A DNA stretch of 64,000 nucleotides from Saturnia japonica (Eukaryota; Arthropoda; Insecta; Lepidoptera; Saturniidae): positions 4,898,001-4,962,000 of the forward strand of contig CM065304.1 of NCBI GenBank assembly GCA_033032175.1, given 5' to 3'. Within the stretch, counting starts at the first letter, position 1. Each line of letters opens with the position of its first letter. Both the position numbers and the translations under genes were made by a program. The notes below the pieces were generated by a model. The model worked only from the letters and a program-made list of their open reading frames with translations. It had not been told where the DNA came from and did no database searches. Of the stretch, positions 25,488-38,981 are shown in pieces.

Positions 25488-26697
25488 TACTCGACTTTGA
25501 CAATTTATATAGAACTGTATATAAGAAATATGTTGTTTATTTTTGTAGTTCCTCGTTGATAGTGGTCCCTCGCACACATTGCTGTCATCGCTTCTGTCGC
25601 GGCGGTCCATCTGTAATAGGGTCCACACCTTAGGGATTCTGGAATCGAATATAGATAATTGCATATTTAAAATTTTCTGTCTTAAATATTTCCTTGGTAT
25701 AGTCGTGTCTTATATCGAAATGTTCGTTTAGTTCTGCTCTATCCTATAACACAATAATATCAATTAGTTACCGTAAAAGATTTTCGATATTTCATCGAAA
25801 AACTGAAAATTTACTTCAAAAAAATTTACCTACAGATCCATATACAAATATCTTGTTCACATACCTTCGATACATAGCCGTGTCATATATCAAATTCTTC
25901 GTCTCGTCTTGCTTCATCTTGTTATACAAAAACAAGATACAGTTACAGTACTAGATTTTCGATTTTTCATCGAAAAAACTGAAAATTTTTATACTCGACT
26001 TTGACAATTTATATAGAACTGTATATAAGAAATATGTTGTTTATTTTTGTAGTTCCTCGTTGATAGTGGTCCCTCGCACACATTGCTGTCATCGCTTCTG
26101 TCGCGGCGGTCCATCTGTAATAGGGTCCACACCTTAGGGATTCTGGAATCGAATATAGATAATTGCATATTTAAAATTTTCTGTCTTAAATATTTCCTTG
26201 GTATAGTCGTGTCTTATATCGAAATGTTCGTTTAGTTCTGCTCTATCCTATAACACAATAATATCAATTAGTTACCGTAAAAGATTTTCGATATTTCATC
26301 GAAAAAACTGAAAATTTACTTCAATAAAATTTACCTACAGATCCATATACAAATATCTTGTTCACATACCTTCGATACATAGCCGTGTCATATATCAAAT
26401 TCTTCATCTCGTCTTGCTTCATCTTGTTATACAAAAACAAGATACAGTTACAGTACTAGATTTTCGATTTTTCATCGAAAAAACTGAAAATTTTTATACT
26501 CGACTTTGACAATTTATATAGAACTGTATATAAGAAATATGTTGTTTATTTTTGTGGTTCCTCGTTGATAGTGGTCCTTCGCACACATTGCTGTCATCGC
26601 TTCTGTCGTGGCGGTCCATCTGTAATAGAGTCCACACCTTAGGGATTGTGGAATCGAATATAGATAATTGCATATTTAAAAATTTCTGTCTTAAATA

Positions 26698-27865
26698 CAA
26701 GGTGTCCAGAAAGGGTATCGGGTATTTCTTTCGCGCCATATTCGAAACGGGGCGTCTAAAGGCTGCGGGGAGGGGTTCGCGGCGTCCGCCATTTTGTGGA
26801 GTTTTAGTCACGATGGAACAGTACTCGGGGACGCATCGCGCATTTTGCGTACGAGCGTATTATCGTAATGGTGATTCAATAGTGACTGCTCAACGTCTCT
26901 ATCGTGCGGAATATCGTACATGCCACGCGCCAAGTGACGATAGCATTAGGAAATGGATCAGGATGTTCGAGAATACAGGTGCGACAGTTAAAATTCAAAA
27001 CTCTGGTCATCCTCGTTCAGTTCGCGATGAAAAAACAATTGAAGAAGTTGAGGCGTCGGTTCGTCAAAATCCGTCTTTATCCATCCGAAAGCGAAGCCAA
27101 GCGTTGAACATCAAAAAATCGTCTTTACATTCGATTTTAAAGAAAGACTTACATCTAAAAGCTATAAAATTCAATTGGTTCAAGAATTGAAGGATACGGA
27201 CTATGCTAATCGACTGAATTTTGCGAACGAAATGCTGCAGCGATTTAACAACTTTTTTGGGCCGCTATGTCTGCTAAAGGCATAATTGGTCCTTATTTTC
27301 ATGAAGATCAACGAGGCCGAGCAATTAATGTGAATAGTGACCGTTATTGCGATATGTTGCGAAATTTTTTGGTCCCAGAGTTGCAGGAGTTTGCAGGTTT
27401 CAACTCAAGAACGTGGTTCCAGCAAGATGGGGCCACTTGCCATACCTCAAATGACTCAATGGAAGTTGTTAACGAATTATTCCCTAATAAAGTCATTTCG
27501 CGAAGGGGTAACATCAACTGACCTCTCAGAAGCCCCGACCTTAGCCCGCTTGACTATTTTGCATGGGGATACCTTAAAAGTAAGGTTTATCAAAACAATC
27601 CGACGAATCTAACCCAGTTAAAGCAAAACATCAGGTCAGAAATGGCAGCAATATCGATAGCTATGTGTCAACGTGTTATCGCCAATCTTCGTTCCCGTTT
27701 AGAAGAGTGCCAGCAACGTAACGGTCATCATTTGGATAACATCATCTTTTCCAAATAATTCTCCAATTCATATGCTAATAATAAACAATAAACTTTTTTA
27801 TTGCATACAAATAATTTTTGCTTCATTGAACTTACAAATACCCGATACCCTTTCTGGACACCTTG
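26698..27865 (+). mobile_element. Tc1/mariner-type element, copy 6
   Basis: Duplicate of copy 1 at an offset of exactly 14726 bp, including its private 1-base deletion in AAAAGCTATAAA. Confidence 0.92.
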
Positions 27866-28371
27866 TATTTCCTTGGTATAGTCGTGTCTTATATCGAAAT
27901 GTTCGTTTAGTTCTGCTCTATCCTATAACACAATAATATCAATTAGTTACCGTAAAAGATTTTCGATATTTCATCGAAAAACTGAAAATTTACTTCAAAA
28001 AAATTTACCTACAGATCCATATACAAATATCTTGTTCACATACCTTCGATACATAGCCGTGTCATATATCAAATTCTTCGTCTTGTCTTGCTTCATCTTG
28101 TTATACAAAAACAAGATACAGTTACAGTACTAGATTTTCGATTTTTCATCGAAAAAACTGAAAATTTTTATACTCGACTTTGACAATTTATATAGAACTG
28201 TATATAAGAAATATGTTGTTTATTTTTGTGGTTCCTCGTTGATAGTGGTCCTTCGCACACATTGCTGTCATCGCTTCTGTCGTGGCGGTCCATCTGTAAT
28301 AGAGTCCACACCTTAGGGATTGTGGAATCGAATATAGATAATTGCATATTTAAAAATTTCTGTCTTAAATA

Positions 28372-29537
28372 CAAGGTGTCCAGAAAGGGTATCGGGTATT
28401 TCTTTTCGCGCCATATTCGAAACGGGGCGTCTAAAGGCTGCGAGGAGGGGTTCGCGGCGTCCGCCATTTTGTGGGGTTTTAGTCACGATGGAACAGTACT
28501 CGGGGACGCATCGCGCATTTTGCGTACGAGCGTATTATCGTAATGGTGATTCAATAGTGACTGCTCAATGTCTCTATCGTGCGGAATATCGTACACGCCA
28601 CGCGCCAAGTGACGATAGCATTAGGAAATGGATCAGATGTTCGAGAATACAGGTGCGACAGTTAAATTGAAAACTCTGGTCATCCTCGTTCAGTTCGCGA
28701 TGAAAAAAACAATTGAAGAAGTTGAGGCGTCGGTTTGTCAAAATCCGTCTTTATCCATCCGAAAGTGAAGCCAAGCGTTGAACATCAAAAAATCGTCTTT
28801 ACATTCGATTTTAAAGAAAGACTTACATCTAAAAGCCTATAAAATTCAATTGGTTCAAGAATTGAAGGATACGGACTATGCTAATCGACTGAATTTTGCG
28901 AACGAAATGCTGCAGCGATTTAACAACTTTTTTGGGCCGCTATGTCTGCTAAAGGCATAATTGGTCCTTATTTTCATGAAGATCAACGAGGCCGAGCAAT
29001 TAATGTGAATAGTGACCGTTATTGCGATATGTTGCGAAATTTTTTGGTCCCAGAGTTGCAGGAGTTTGCAGGTTTCAACTCAAGAACGTGGTTCCAGCAA
29101 GATGGGGACTTGCCATACCTCAAATGACTCAATGGAAGTTGTTAACGAATTATTCCCTAATAAAGTCATTTCGCGAAGGGTAACATCAACTGACCTCTCA
29201 GAAGCCCCGACCTTAGCCCGCTTGACTATTTTGCATGGGGATACCTTAAAAGTAAGGTTTATCAAAAACAATCCGACGAATCTAACCCAGTTAAAGCAAA
29301 ACATCAGGTCAGAAATGGCAGCAATATCGATAGCTATGTGTCAACGTGTTATCGCCAATCTTTCGTTCCGTTTAGAAGAGTGCCAGCAACGTAACGGTCA
29401 TCATTTGGATAACATCATCTTTTCCAAATAATTCTCCAATTCATATGCTAATAATAAAACAATAAACTTTTTTATTGCATACAAATAATTTTTGCTTCAT
29501 TGAACTTACAAATACGATACCCTTTCTGGACACCTTG
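28372..29537 (+). mobile_element. Tc1/mariner-type element, copy 7
   Basis: Duplicate of copy 2 (offset 14726), with the same GGGGACTTGCC deletion, premature stops and shortened right end. Confidence 0.92.
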
Positions 29538-30729
29538 TATTTCCTTGGTATAGTCGTGTCTTATATCGAAATGTTCGTTTAGTTCTGCTCTATCCTATAA
29601 CACAATAATATCAATAAGTTACCCTAAAAGATTTTCGATAATTCATCGAAAAACTGAAAATTTACTTCAAAAAAATTACCTACAGATCCATATACAAATA
29701 TCTTGTTCACATACCTTCGATACATAGCCGTGTGTCATATATCAAATTCTTCGTCTCGTCTTGCTTCATCTTGTTATACAAAAACAAGATACAGTTACAG
29801 TACTCGATTTTCGATTTTTCATCTAAAAAACTGAAAATTTTTATACTCGACTTTGACAATTTATATAGAACTGTATATAAGAAATATGTTGTTTATTTTT
29901 GTGGTCCTCGTTGATAGTGGTCCCCCGCACACATTGCTGTCATCGCTTGTGTCGCGGCGGTCCATCTGTAATAGAAATTCACTAAAATCATTAAATTACA
30001 CTTTTTCACACTTACCATCGAAACTACCAACAGCATACCTACTTTTATAATTTCAGTACATTCCTTATAACCTCCCTGATCCGAGAACACCTTTCCTTTC
30101 TCGCTACTCCTACTAGAAGTTAGTCATCAAACTGATTTTTTTAGAACACAGAGAGACTCTCCTTACCGTAACTACCTCAATCAGTCCACACCTTAGGGAT
30201 TGTGGAATCGAATATACATAATTGCATATTCCTTGGTATAGTCGTGTCTTATATCGAAATGTTCGTTTAGTTCTGCTCTATCCTATAACACAATAATATC
30301 AATTAGTTACCGTAAAAGATTTTCGATATTTCATCGAAAAACTGAACATTTACTTCAAAAAAATTTACCTATAGATCCATATACAAATATCTTGTTCACA
30401 TACCTTCGATACATAGCCGTGTCATATATCAAATTCTTCGTCTCATCTTGCTTCATCTTGTTATATAAAAACAAGATACAGTTACAGTACTAGATTTTCG
30501 ATTTTTCATCGAAAAAACTGAAAATTTTTATACTCGACTTTGACAATTTATATAGAACTGTATATAAGAAATATGTTGTTTATTTTTGTGGTTCCTCGTT
30601 GATAGTGGTCCTTCGCACACATTGCTGTCTTCGCTTCTGTCGTGGCGGTCCATCTGTAATAGAGTCCACACCTTAGGGATTGTGGAATCGAATATAGATA
30701 ATTGCATATTTAAAAATCTGTCTTAAATA

Positions 30730-31885
30730 CAAGGTGTCCAGAAAGGGTATCGGGTATTTCTTTTCGCGCCATATTCGAAACGGGGCGTCTAAAGGCTGCG
30801 GGGAGGGGTTCGCGGCGTCCGCCATTTTGTGGAGTTTTAGTCACGATGGAACAGTACTCGGGGACGCATCGCGCATTTTGCGTACGAGCGTATTATCGTA
30901 ATGGTGATTCAATAGTGACTGTCAACGTCTCTATCGTGCGGAATATCGTACATGCCACGCGCCAAGTGACGATAGCATTAGGAAATGGATCAGGATGTTC
31001 GAGAATACAGGTGCGACTGTTAAAATTCAAAACTTGGTCATCCTCGTTCAGTTCGCGATGAAAAAACATTGAAGAAGTTGAGGCGTCGGTTCGTCAAAAT
31101 CCGTTTTATCATCCGAAAGCGAAGCCAAGCGTTGAACATCAAAAAATCGTTTAACATTCGATTTTAAAGAAAGACTTACATCTAAAAGCCTATAAAATTC
31201 AATTGGTTCAAGAATTGAAGGATACGGACTATGCTAATCGACTGAATTTTGCGAACGAAATGCTGCAGCGATTTTAAAACTTTTTGGGGCCGCTATGTCT
31301 GCTAAAGGCATAATTGGTCCTTATTTTCATGAAGATCAACGAGGCGAGCAATAATGTGAATAGTGACCGTTATTGCGATATGTTGCGAAATTTTTTGTCC
31401 AGAGTTGCAGGAGTTTGCAGGTTTCAACTCAAGAACGTGGTTCCAGCAAGATGGGGCCACTTGCCATACCTCAAATGACTCAATGGAAGTTGTTAACGAA
31501 TTATTCCCTAATAAAGTCATTTCGCGAAGGGGTAACATCAATGACCTCTCAGAAGCCCGTCCTTAGCCGCTTGACTATTTTGCATGGGGATACCTTAAAA
31601 GTAAGGTTTATCAAAACAATCTGACGAATCTAACCAGTTAAAGCAAAACATCAGGTCAGAAATGGCAGCAATATCGATAGCTATGTGTCAACGTGTTATC
31701 GCCAATCTTCGTTCCCGTTTAGAAGAGTGCCAGCAACGTAACGGTCATCATTTGGATAACATCATCTTTTCCAATAATTCTCCAATTCATATGCTAATAA
31801 TAAACAATAAACTTTTTTATTGCATACAAATAATTTTTGCTTCATTGAACTTACAAATACCCGATACCCTTTCTGGACAATTCTG
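30730..31885 (+). mobile_element. Tc1/mariner-type element, copy 8
   Basis: Duplicate of copy 3 (offset 14726), carrying the same damaged right inverted end and the same single-base losses. Confidence 0.9.
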
Positions 31886-32391
31886 TATTTCCTTGGTATA
31901 GTCGTGTCTTATATCGAAATGTTCGTTTAGTTCTGCTCTATCCTATAACACATTAATATCAATTAGTTACCGTAAAAGATTTTCGATATTTCATCGAAAA
32001 ACTGAAAATTTACTTCAAAAAAATTTACCTACAGATCCATATACAAATATCTTGTTCACATACCTTTGATACATAGCCGTGTCATATATCAAATTCTTGT
32101 CTCGTCTTGCTTCATCTTGTTATACAAAAACAAGATACAGTTACAGTACTAGATTTTCGATTTTTCATCGAAAAAACTGAAAAATTTTTATACTCGACTT
32201 TGACAATTTATATAGAACTGTATATAAGAAATATGTTGTTTATTTTTGTGGTTCCTCGTTGATAGTGGTCCTTCGCACACATTGCTGTCATCGCTTCTGT
32301 CGTGGCGGTCCATCTGTAATAGAGTCCACACCTTAGGGATTGTGGAATCGAATATAGATAATTGCATATTTAAAAATTTCTGTCTTAAATA

Positions 32392-33562
32392 CAAGGTGTC
32401 CAGAAAGGGTATCGGGTATTTCTTTTCGCGCCATATTCGAAACGGGGCGTCTAAAGGCTGCGAGGGGAGGGGTTCGCGGCGTCCGCCATTTTGTGGGGTT
32501 TTAGTCACGATGGAACAGTACTCGGGGACGCATCGCGCATTTTGCGTACGAGCGTATTATCGTAATGGTGATTCAATAGTGACTGCTCAATGTCTCTATC
32601 GTGCGGAATATCGTACACGCCACGCGCCAAGTGACGATAGCATTAGGAAATGGATCAGATGTTCGAGAATACAGGTGCGACAGTTAAAATTGAAAACTCT
32701 GGTCATCCTCGTTCAGTTCGCGATGAAAAAACAATTGAAGAAGTTGAGGCGTCGGTTTGTCAAAATCCGTCTTTATCCATCCGAAAGTGAAGCCAAGCGT
32801 TGAACATCAAAAAATCGTCTTTACATTCGATTTTAAAGAAAGACTTACATCTAAAAGCCTATAAAATTCAATTGGTTCAAGAATTGAAGGATACGGACTA
32901 TGCTAATCGACTGAATTTTGCGAACGAAATGCTGCAGCGATTTAACAACTTTTTTGGGCCGCTATGTCTGCTAAAGGCATAATTGGTCCTTATTTTCATG
33001 AAGATCAACGAGGCCGAGCAATTAATGTGAATAGTGACCGTTATTGCGATATGTTGCGAAATTTTTTGGTCCCAGAGTTGCAGGAGTTTGCAGGTTTCAA
33101 CTCAAGAACGTGGTTCCAGCAAGATGGGGCCACTTGCCATACCTCAAATGACTCAATGGAAGTTGTTAACGAATTATTCCCTAATAAAGTCATTTCGCGA
33201 AGGGGTAACATCAACTGACCTCTCAGAAGCCCCGACCTTAGCCCGCTTGACTATTTTGCATGGGGATACCTTAAAAGTAAGGTTTATCAAAACAATCCGA
33301 CGAATCTAACCCAGTTAAAGCAAAACATCAGGTCAGAAATGGCAGCAATATCGATAGCTATGTGTCAACGTGTTATCGCCAATCTTCGTTTCCGTTTAGA
33401 AGAGTGCCAGCAACGTAACGGTCATCATTTGGATAACATCATCTTTTCCAAATAATTCTCCAATTCATATGCTAATAATAAACAATAAACTTTTTTATTG
33501 CATACAAATAATTTTTGCTTCATTGAACTTACAAATACCCGATACCCTTTCTGGACACCTTG
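32392..33562 (+). mobile_element. Tc1/mariner-type element, copy 9
   Basis: Duplicate of copy 4 (offset 14726), with intact ends and the same stop in GAAAGTGAAGCC. Confidence 0.92.
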
Positions 33563-34749
33563 TATTTCCTTGGTATAGTCGTGTCTTATATCGAAATGTT
33601 CGTTTAGTTCTGCTCTATCCTATAACACAATAATATCAATAAGTTACCCTAAAAGATTTTCGATAATTCATCGAAAAACTGAAAATTTACTTCAAAAAAA
33701 TTTACCTACAGATCCATATACAAATATCTTGTTCACATACCTTCGATACATAGCCGTGTCATATATCAAATTCTTCGTCTCGTCTTGCTTCATCTTGTTA
33801 TACAAAAACAAGATACAGTTACAGTACTCGATTTTCGATTTTTCATCTAAAAACTGAAAATTTTTATACTCGACTTTGACAATTTATATAGAACTGTATA
33901 TAAGAAATATGTTGTTTATTTTTGTGGCTCCTCGTTGATAGTGGTCCCCCGCACACATTGCTGTCATCGCTTGTGTCGCGGCGGTCCATCTGTAATAGAA
34001 ATTCACTAAAATCATTAAATTACATTTTTTCACAGTTACCATCGAACTACCAACAGCATACCTACTTTTATAATTTCAGTACATTCCTTATAACCTCCCT
34101 GATCCGAGAACACCTTTCCTTTCTCGCTACTCCTACTAGAAGTTAGTCATCAAACTGATTTTTTTGAAAACAGAGAGACTCTCCTTACCGTAACTACCTC
34201 AATCAGTCCACACCTTAGGGATTGTGGAATCGAATATACATAATTGCATATTCTTGGTATAGTCGTGTCTTATATCGAAATGTTCGTTTAGTTCTGCTCT
34301 ATCCTATAACACAATAATATCAATTAGTTACCGTAAAAGATTTTCGATATTTCATCGAAAAACTGAACATTTACTTCAAAAAAATTTACCTATAGATCCA
34401 TATACAAATATCTTGTTCACATACCTTCGATACATAGCCGTGTCATATATCAAATTCTTCGTCTCATCTTGCTTCATCTTGTTATATAAAAACAAGATAC
34501 AGTTACAGTACTAGATTTTCGATTTTTCATCGAAAAAACTGAAAATTTTTATACTCGACTTTGACAATTTATATAGAACTGTATATAAGAAATATGTTGT
34601 TTATTTTTGTGGTTCCTCGTTGATAGTGGTCTTTCGCACACATTGCTGTCATCGCTTCTGTCGTGGCGGTCCATCTGTAATAGTCCACACCTTAGGGATT
34701 GTGGAATCGAATATAGATAATTGCATATTTAAAATTTCTGTCTTAAATA

Positions 34750-35904
34750 CAAGGTGTCCAGAAAGGGTATCGGGTATTTCTTTTCGCGCCATATTCGAAA
34801 CGGGGCGTCTAAAGGTGCGGGGAGGGGTTCGCGGCGTCCGCCATTTTGTGGAGTTTTAGTCACGATGGAACAGTACTCGGGGACGCATCGCGCATTTTGC
34901 GTACGAGCGTATTATCGTAATTGGTGATTCAATAGTGACTGCTCAACGTCTCTATCGTGCGGAATATCGTACATGCCACGCGCCAAGTGACGATAGCATT
35001 AGGAAATGGATCAGGATGTTCGAGAATACAGGTGCGACAGTTAAAATTCAAAACTCTGGTCATCCTCGTTCAGTTCGCGATGAAAAAACAATTGAAGAAG
35101 TTGAGGCGTCGGTTCGTCAAAATCCGTCTTTATCCATCGAAAGCGAAGCAAGCGTTTGAACATCAAAAAATCGTCTTTACATTCGATTTTAAAGAAAGAC
35201 TTACATCTAAAAGCCTATAAAATTCAATTGGTTCAAGAATTGAAGGATACGGACTATTGCTAATCGACTGAATTTTGCGAACGAAATGCTGCAGCGATTT
35301 AACAACTTTTTTGGGCCGCTATGTCTGCTAAAGGCTTAATTGGTCCTTATTTTCATGAAGATCAACGAGGCCGAGCAATTAATGTGAATAGTGACGTTAT
35401 TGCGATATGTTGCGAAATTTTTTGGTCCCGAGTTGCAGGAGTTTGCAGGTTTCAATCAAGAACGTGGTTCCAGCAAGATGGGGACTTGCCATACCTCAAA
35501 TGACTCAATGGAAGTTGTTAACGAATTATTCCTAATAAAGTCATTTCGCGAAGGGGTAACATCAATGACCTTCAGAAGCCCGACTTAGCCGCTTGACTTT
35601 TTTGCATGGGGATACTTAAAAGTAAGGTTTATCAAAAAATCCGACGAATCTAACCCAGTTAAAGCAAAACATCAGGTCAGAAATGGCAGCAATATCGATA
35701 GCTATGTGTCAACGTGTTATCGCCAATCTTCGTCCCGTTTAGAAGAGTGCCAGCAACGTAACGGTCATCATTTGGATAACATCATCTTTTCCAAATAATT
35801 CTCCAATTCATATGCTATAATAAACAAATAAACTTTTTTATTGCATACAAATAATTTTTGCTTCATTGAACTTACAAATACCCGATACCCTTTCTGGACA
35901 CTTG
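34750..35904 (+). mobile_element. Tc1/mariner-type element, copy 10 (noisy)
   Basis: Same insertion site. It corresponds in position to copy 5 of block 1 but carries many scattered 1-base indels (TAAAGGTGCGGGG, ATCGTAATTGGTG, GACTATTGCTAATCG, GGGGATACTTAAAAG). The flanking unit is also irregular (TAATAGTCCACACC). It is followed by an extra unit before copy 11, so block 2 has one more filled unit here than block 1. The noise suggests unpolished consensus. Confidence 0.88.
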
Positions 35905-36409
35905 TATTTCCTTGGTATAGTCGTGTCTTATATCGAAATGTTCGTTTAGTTCTGCTCTATCCTATAACACAATAATATCAATTAGTTACCGTAAAAGATT
36001 TTCGATATTTCATCGAAAAACTGAACATTTACTTCAAAAAATTTACCTACAGATCCATATACAAATATCTTGTTCACATACCTTCGATACATAGCCGTGT
36101 CATATATCAAATTCTTCGTCTCATCTTGCTTCATCTTGTTATATAAAAACAAGATACAGTTACAGTACTAGATTTTCGATTTTTCATCGAAAAAACTGAA
36201 AATTTTTATACTCGACTTTGACAATTTATATAGAACTGTATATAAGAAATATGTTGTTTATTTTTGTGGTTCCTCGTTGATAGTGGTCTTTCGCACACAT
36301 TGCTGTCATCGCTTCTGTCGTGGCGGTCCATCTGTAATAGAGTCCACACCTTAGGGATTGTGGAATCGAATATAGATAATTGCATATTTAAAAATTTCTG
36401 TCTTAAATA

Positions 36410-37579
36410 CAAGGTGTCCAGAAAGGGTATCGGGTATTTCTTTTCGCGCCATATTCGAAACGGGGCGTCTAAAGGCTGCGGGGAGGGGTTCGCGGCGTCC
36501 GCCATTTTGTGGAGTTTTAGTCACGATGGAACAGTACTCGGGGACGCATCGCGCATTTTGCGTACGAGCGTATTATCGTAATGGTGATTCAATAGTGACT
36601 GCTCAACGTCTCTATCGTGCGGAATATCGTACATGCCACGCGCCAAGTGACGATAGCATTAGGAAATGGATCAGGATGTTCGAGAATACAGGTGCGACAG
36701 TTAAAATTCAAAACTCTGGTCATCCTCGTTCAGTTCGCGATGAAAAAACAATTGAAGAAGTTGAGGCGTCGGTTCGTCAAAATCCGTCTTTATCCATCCG
36801 AAAGCGAAGCCAAGCGTTGAACATCAAAAAATCGTCTTTACATTCGATTTTAAAGAAAGACTTACATCTAAAAGCCTATAAAATTCAATTGGTTCAAGAA
36901 TTGAAGGATACGGACTATGCTAATCGACTGAATTTTGCGAACGAAATGCTGCAGCGATTTAACAACTTTTTTGGGCCGCTATGTCTGCTAAAGGCATAAT
37001 TGGTCCTTATTTTCATGAAGATCAACGAGGCCGAGCAATTAATGTGAATAGTGACCGTTATTGCGATATGTTGCGAAATTTTTTGGTCCCAGAGTTGCAG
37101 GAGTTTGCAGGTTTCAACTCAAGAACGTGGTTCCAGCAAGATGGGGCCACTTGCCATACCTCAAATGACTCAATGGAAGTTGTTAACGAATTATTCCCTA
37201 ATAAAGTCATTTCGCGAAGGGGTAACATCAACTGACCTCTCAGAAGCCCCGACCTTAGCCCGCTTGACTATTTTGCATGGGGATACCTTAAAAGTAAGGT
37301 TTATCAAAACAATCCGACGAATCTAACCCAGTTAAAGCAAAACATCAGGTCAGAAATGGCAGCAATATCGATAGCTATGTGTCAACGTGTTATCGCCAAT
37401 CTTCGTTCCCGTTTAGAAGAGTGCCAGCAACGTAACGGTCATCATTTGGATAACATCATCTTTTCCAAATAATTCTCCAATTCATATGCTAATAATAAAC
37501 AATAAACTTTTTTATTGCATACAAATAATTTTTGCTTCATTGAACTTACAAATACCCGATACCCTTTCTGGACACCTTG
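36410..37579 (+). mobile_element. Tc1/mariner-type element, copy 11
   Basis: Length 1170 bp, perfect ends and TA flanks. It is essentially the same as copy 5, including the flanking GGTCTTTCGCACAC variant of the unit, at an offset of 16382 bp. Confidence 0.94.
36526..37472 (+). pseudogene. Transposase of copy 11, internally deleted
   Basis: Identical in structure to the transposase at 20144-21090. The N-terminal frame of 157 codons is open to 36999, the first catalytic Asp region is deleted, the C-terminal half restarts out of frame at MSAKGIIGPYF, and one TGA interrupts it before the PLRSPDLSPLDYF block. Confidence 0.88.
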
Positions 37580-37774
37580 TATTTCCTTGGTATAGTCGTG
37601 TCTTATATCGAAATGTTCGTTTAGTTCTGCTCTATCCTATAACACAATAATATCAATTAGTTACCGTAAAAGATTTTCGATATTTCATCGAAAAACTGAA
37701 AATTTACTTCAAAAAATTTACCTACAGATCCATATACAAATATCTTGTTCACATACCTTCGATACATAGCCGTA

Positions 37775-38981
37775 ATAGAACCAATTGTCCTGTATGCAGC
37801 TAATGTGTGGGGCCCCTCTGCAGCGAAGATCTCGATCAGGAACAGACTAGACTCGCTGCAGAGAGGTTTCGCGATTAAGATCTGTAGGGCATAAAGGACT
37901 GTTTCATTAACGGCTGCATTGGTTCTGGCAGACTTGCTTCCGCTTGACCTCCGCGCCCAAGAGGTTTACAGACTGTACCGTGCAAAGAAAGGAGTAGGAC
38001 TGGACGAGATTGTGGTCGACCGTGTGTTGGAGCGGCCGGTTAGCTTCGCCGACTATCCGCATCCAGTGCATTGTGTTGGTGAAGCGTACGAGAGCCTGGA
38101 AGTCCTCCCTGAGTCCGGCGGCTCCGGGATCTTCACCGACGGCAGTAAGATCGACGGTGGAGTGGGAGCCGCTGTGACTTGGTTTAAGGAAGGACGTGAG
38201 ACCAGGTTCTCCACGTTTCGCCTAGAGTCCTTCTGCTCTGTTTTTCAAGCCGAACAGTTTGCGTTGCACAGAGCGGTACAGATGGTCCATAAGGCTGGTG
38301 ACGGGGAGGTCAGTATTTACAGTGACTAAGTCGTCGCTGGAGATGCTGGCTAACCCAGTCCCGCCTCACCGTCTGGCTCTCGCGACGCAGACGGAAATTC
38401 GTGCAATAAGAGCGGAGGGACGTGTGTTGCACTTGTACTGGGTGCGGGCTCACATCGGCACGGTCGGAAACGAACGTGCTGATGTGTTGGCGAAGAGGGC
38501 CGCCCACAAGAAGACCGCGGCCGACTACGATCAGTATCCGGTGTCATATGCAAAGAAAATCATACGAGAGGAGACTGTCCTTAAGTGGCAGGAGCGCTAC
38601 GAGTCCTCAGACACGGGTGAGGTGACGCGGGCCTTCTTCCCCAATGTGGCAGATGCCCATCGGGTGTTGAGGAAGGTCAATCTGTTACCCGCCCATGTCC
38701 AAGCCCTTACGGGCCATGGAGGATTTGCGGCGTACCTGTACCGCTTCAAGATCAAGGATAGTCCCGCGTGTGAATGCGACCCGGATACTGCCGAGACAAT
38801 CTTCCACCTCATTATAGATTGTCCGCGTTTCGGCTCGTCCAGGTTTGACCTTGAGTCCAGGCTAGGTTGCAGGATAGAGAGGGTCATGCTGCATACCTTG
38901 ATGGTGGACGAAGAAAAAACAGGGCATTTTTTGGGCTTCTTGGAGAAAATAGTAAAAACCTCTAAAATTAGACATAAATAA
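37775..38981 (+). pseudogene. LINE ORF2 C-terminus: RNase H domain and CxC...Hx4C finger
   Basis: Reading from 37775 gives IEPIVLYAANVWGPSA, the thumb region after the reverse transcriptase, then one TAA at 37892-37894 (where a Tyr codon is likely). RNase H follows: FTDGSKIDGGVGAAV (first Asp), FQAEQFALHRAV (Glu) and IYSD (Asp). A frameshift at about 38326-38330 moves the rest to the next frame, with WVRAHIGTVGNERADVLAK (His/Asp) and, near the end, ACECDPDTAETIFHLIIDC, the zinc-type motif of R1-clade ORF2 proteins. TAA ends it at 38981. One stop and one shift make it inactive, but it is otherwise well preserved, so the insertion is fairly young. Confidence 0.85.

Larger units (their letters stand above)
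25488..34680. repeat. Segmental duplication inside the satellite, copy 2 (~9.2 kb)
   Basis: Near-identical partner of 10762-19955. Its left edge coincides exactly with the right end of the non-satellite segment at 24491-25487. Shared private features include the degraded 3' end of the third transposon copy (ACAATTCTGTA) and the CTTTGATACATAG variant. One A is missing near 33850. It may be a recent duplication or an assembly duplicate. Confidence 0.85.
25488..37773. repeat. Satellite array, block 2 (A and B units, six with mariner)
   Basis: The array resumes at TACTCGACTTTG, about 100 bp earlier in unit phase than where block 1 stopped, so that stretch is present on both sides of the inserted segment. 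Unit starts fall near 25543, 26047, 26554, 28228, 29903 (B), 30588, 32248, 33924 (B), 34608 and 36266, and the last unit is cut at 37773 in CATAGCCGT by the LINE. Six of the A-type units carry the transposon. Confidence 0.95.

Noticed and set aside
1..37773. CRISPR-like array of regular repeats
   Set aside because: Units of 500-690 bp in a eukaryotic AT-rich context, no short repeat plus unique spacer structure, no cas genes.
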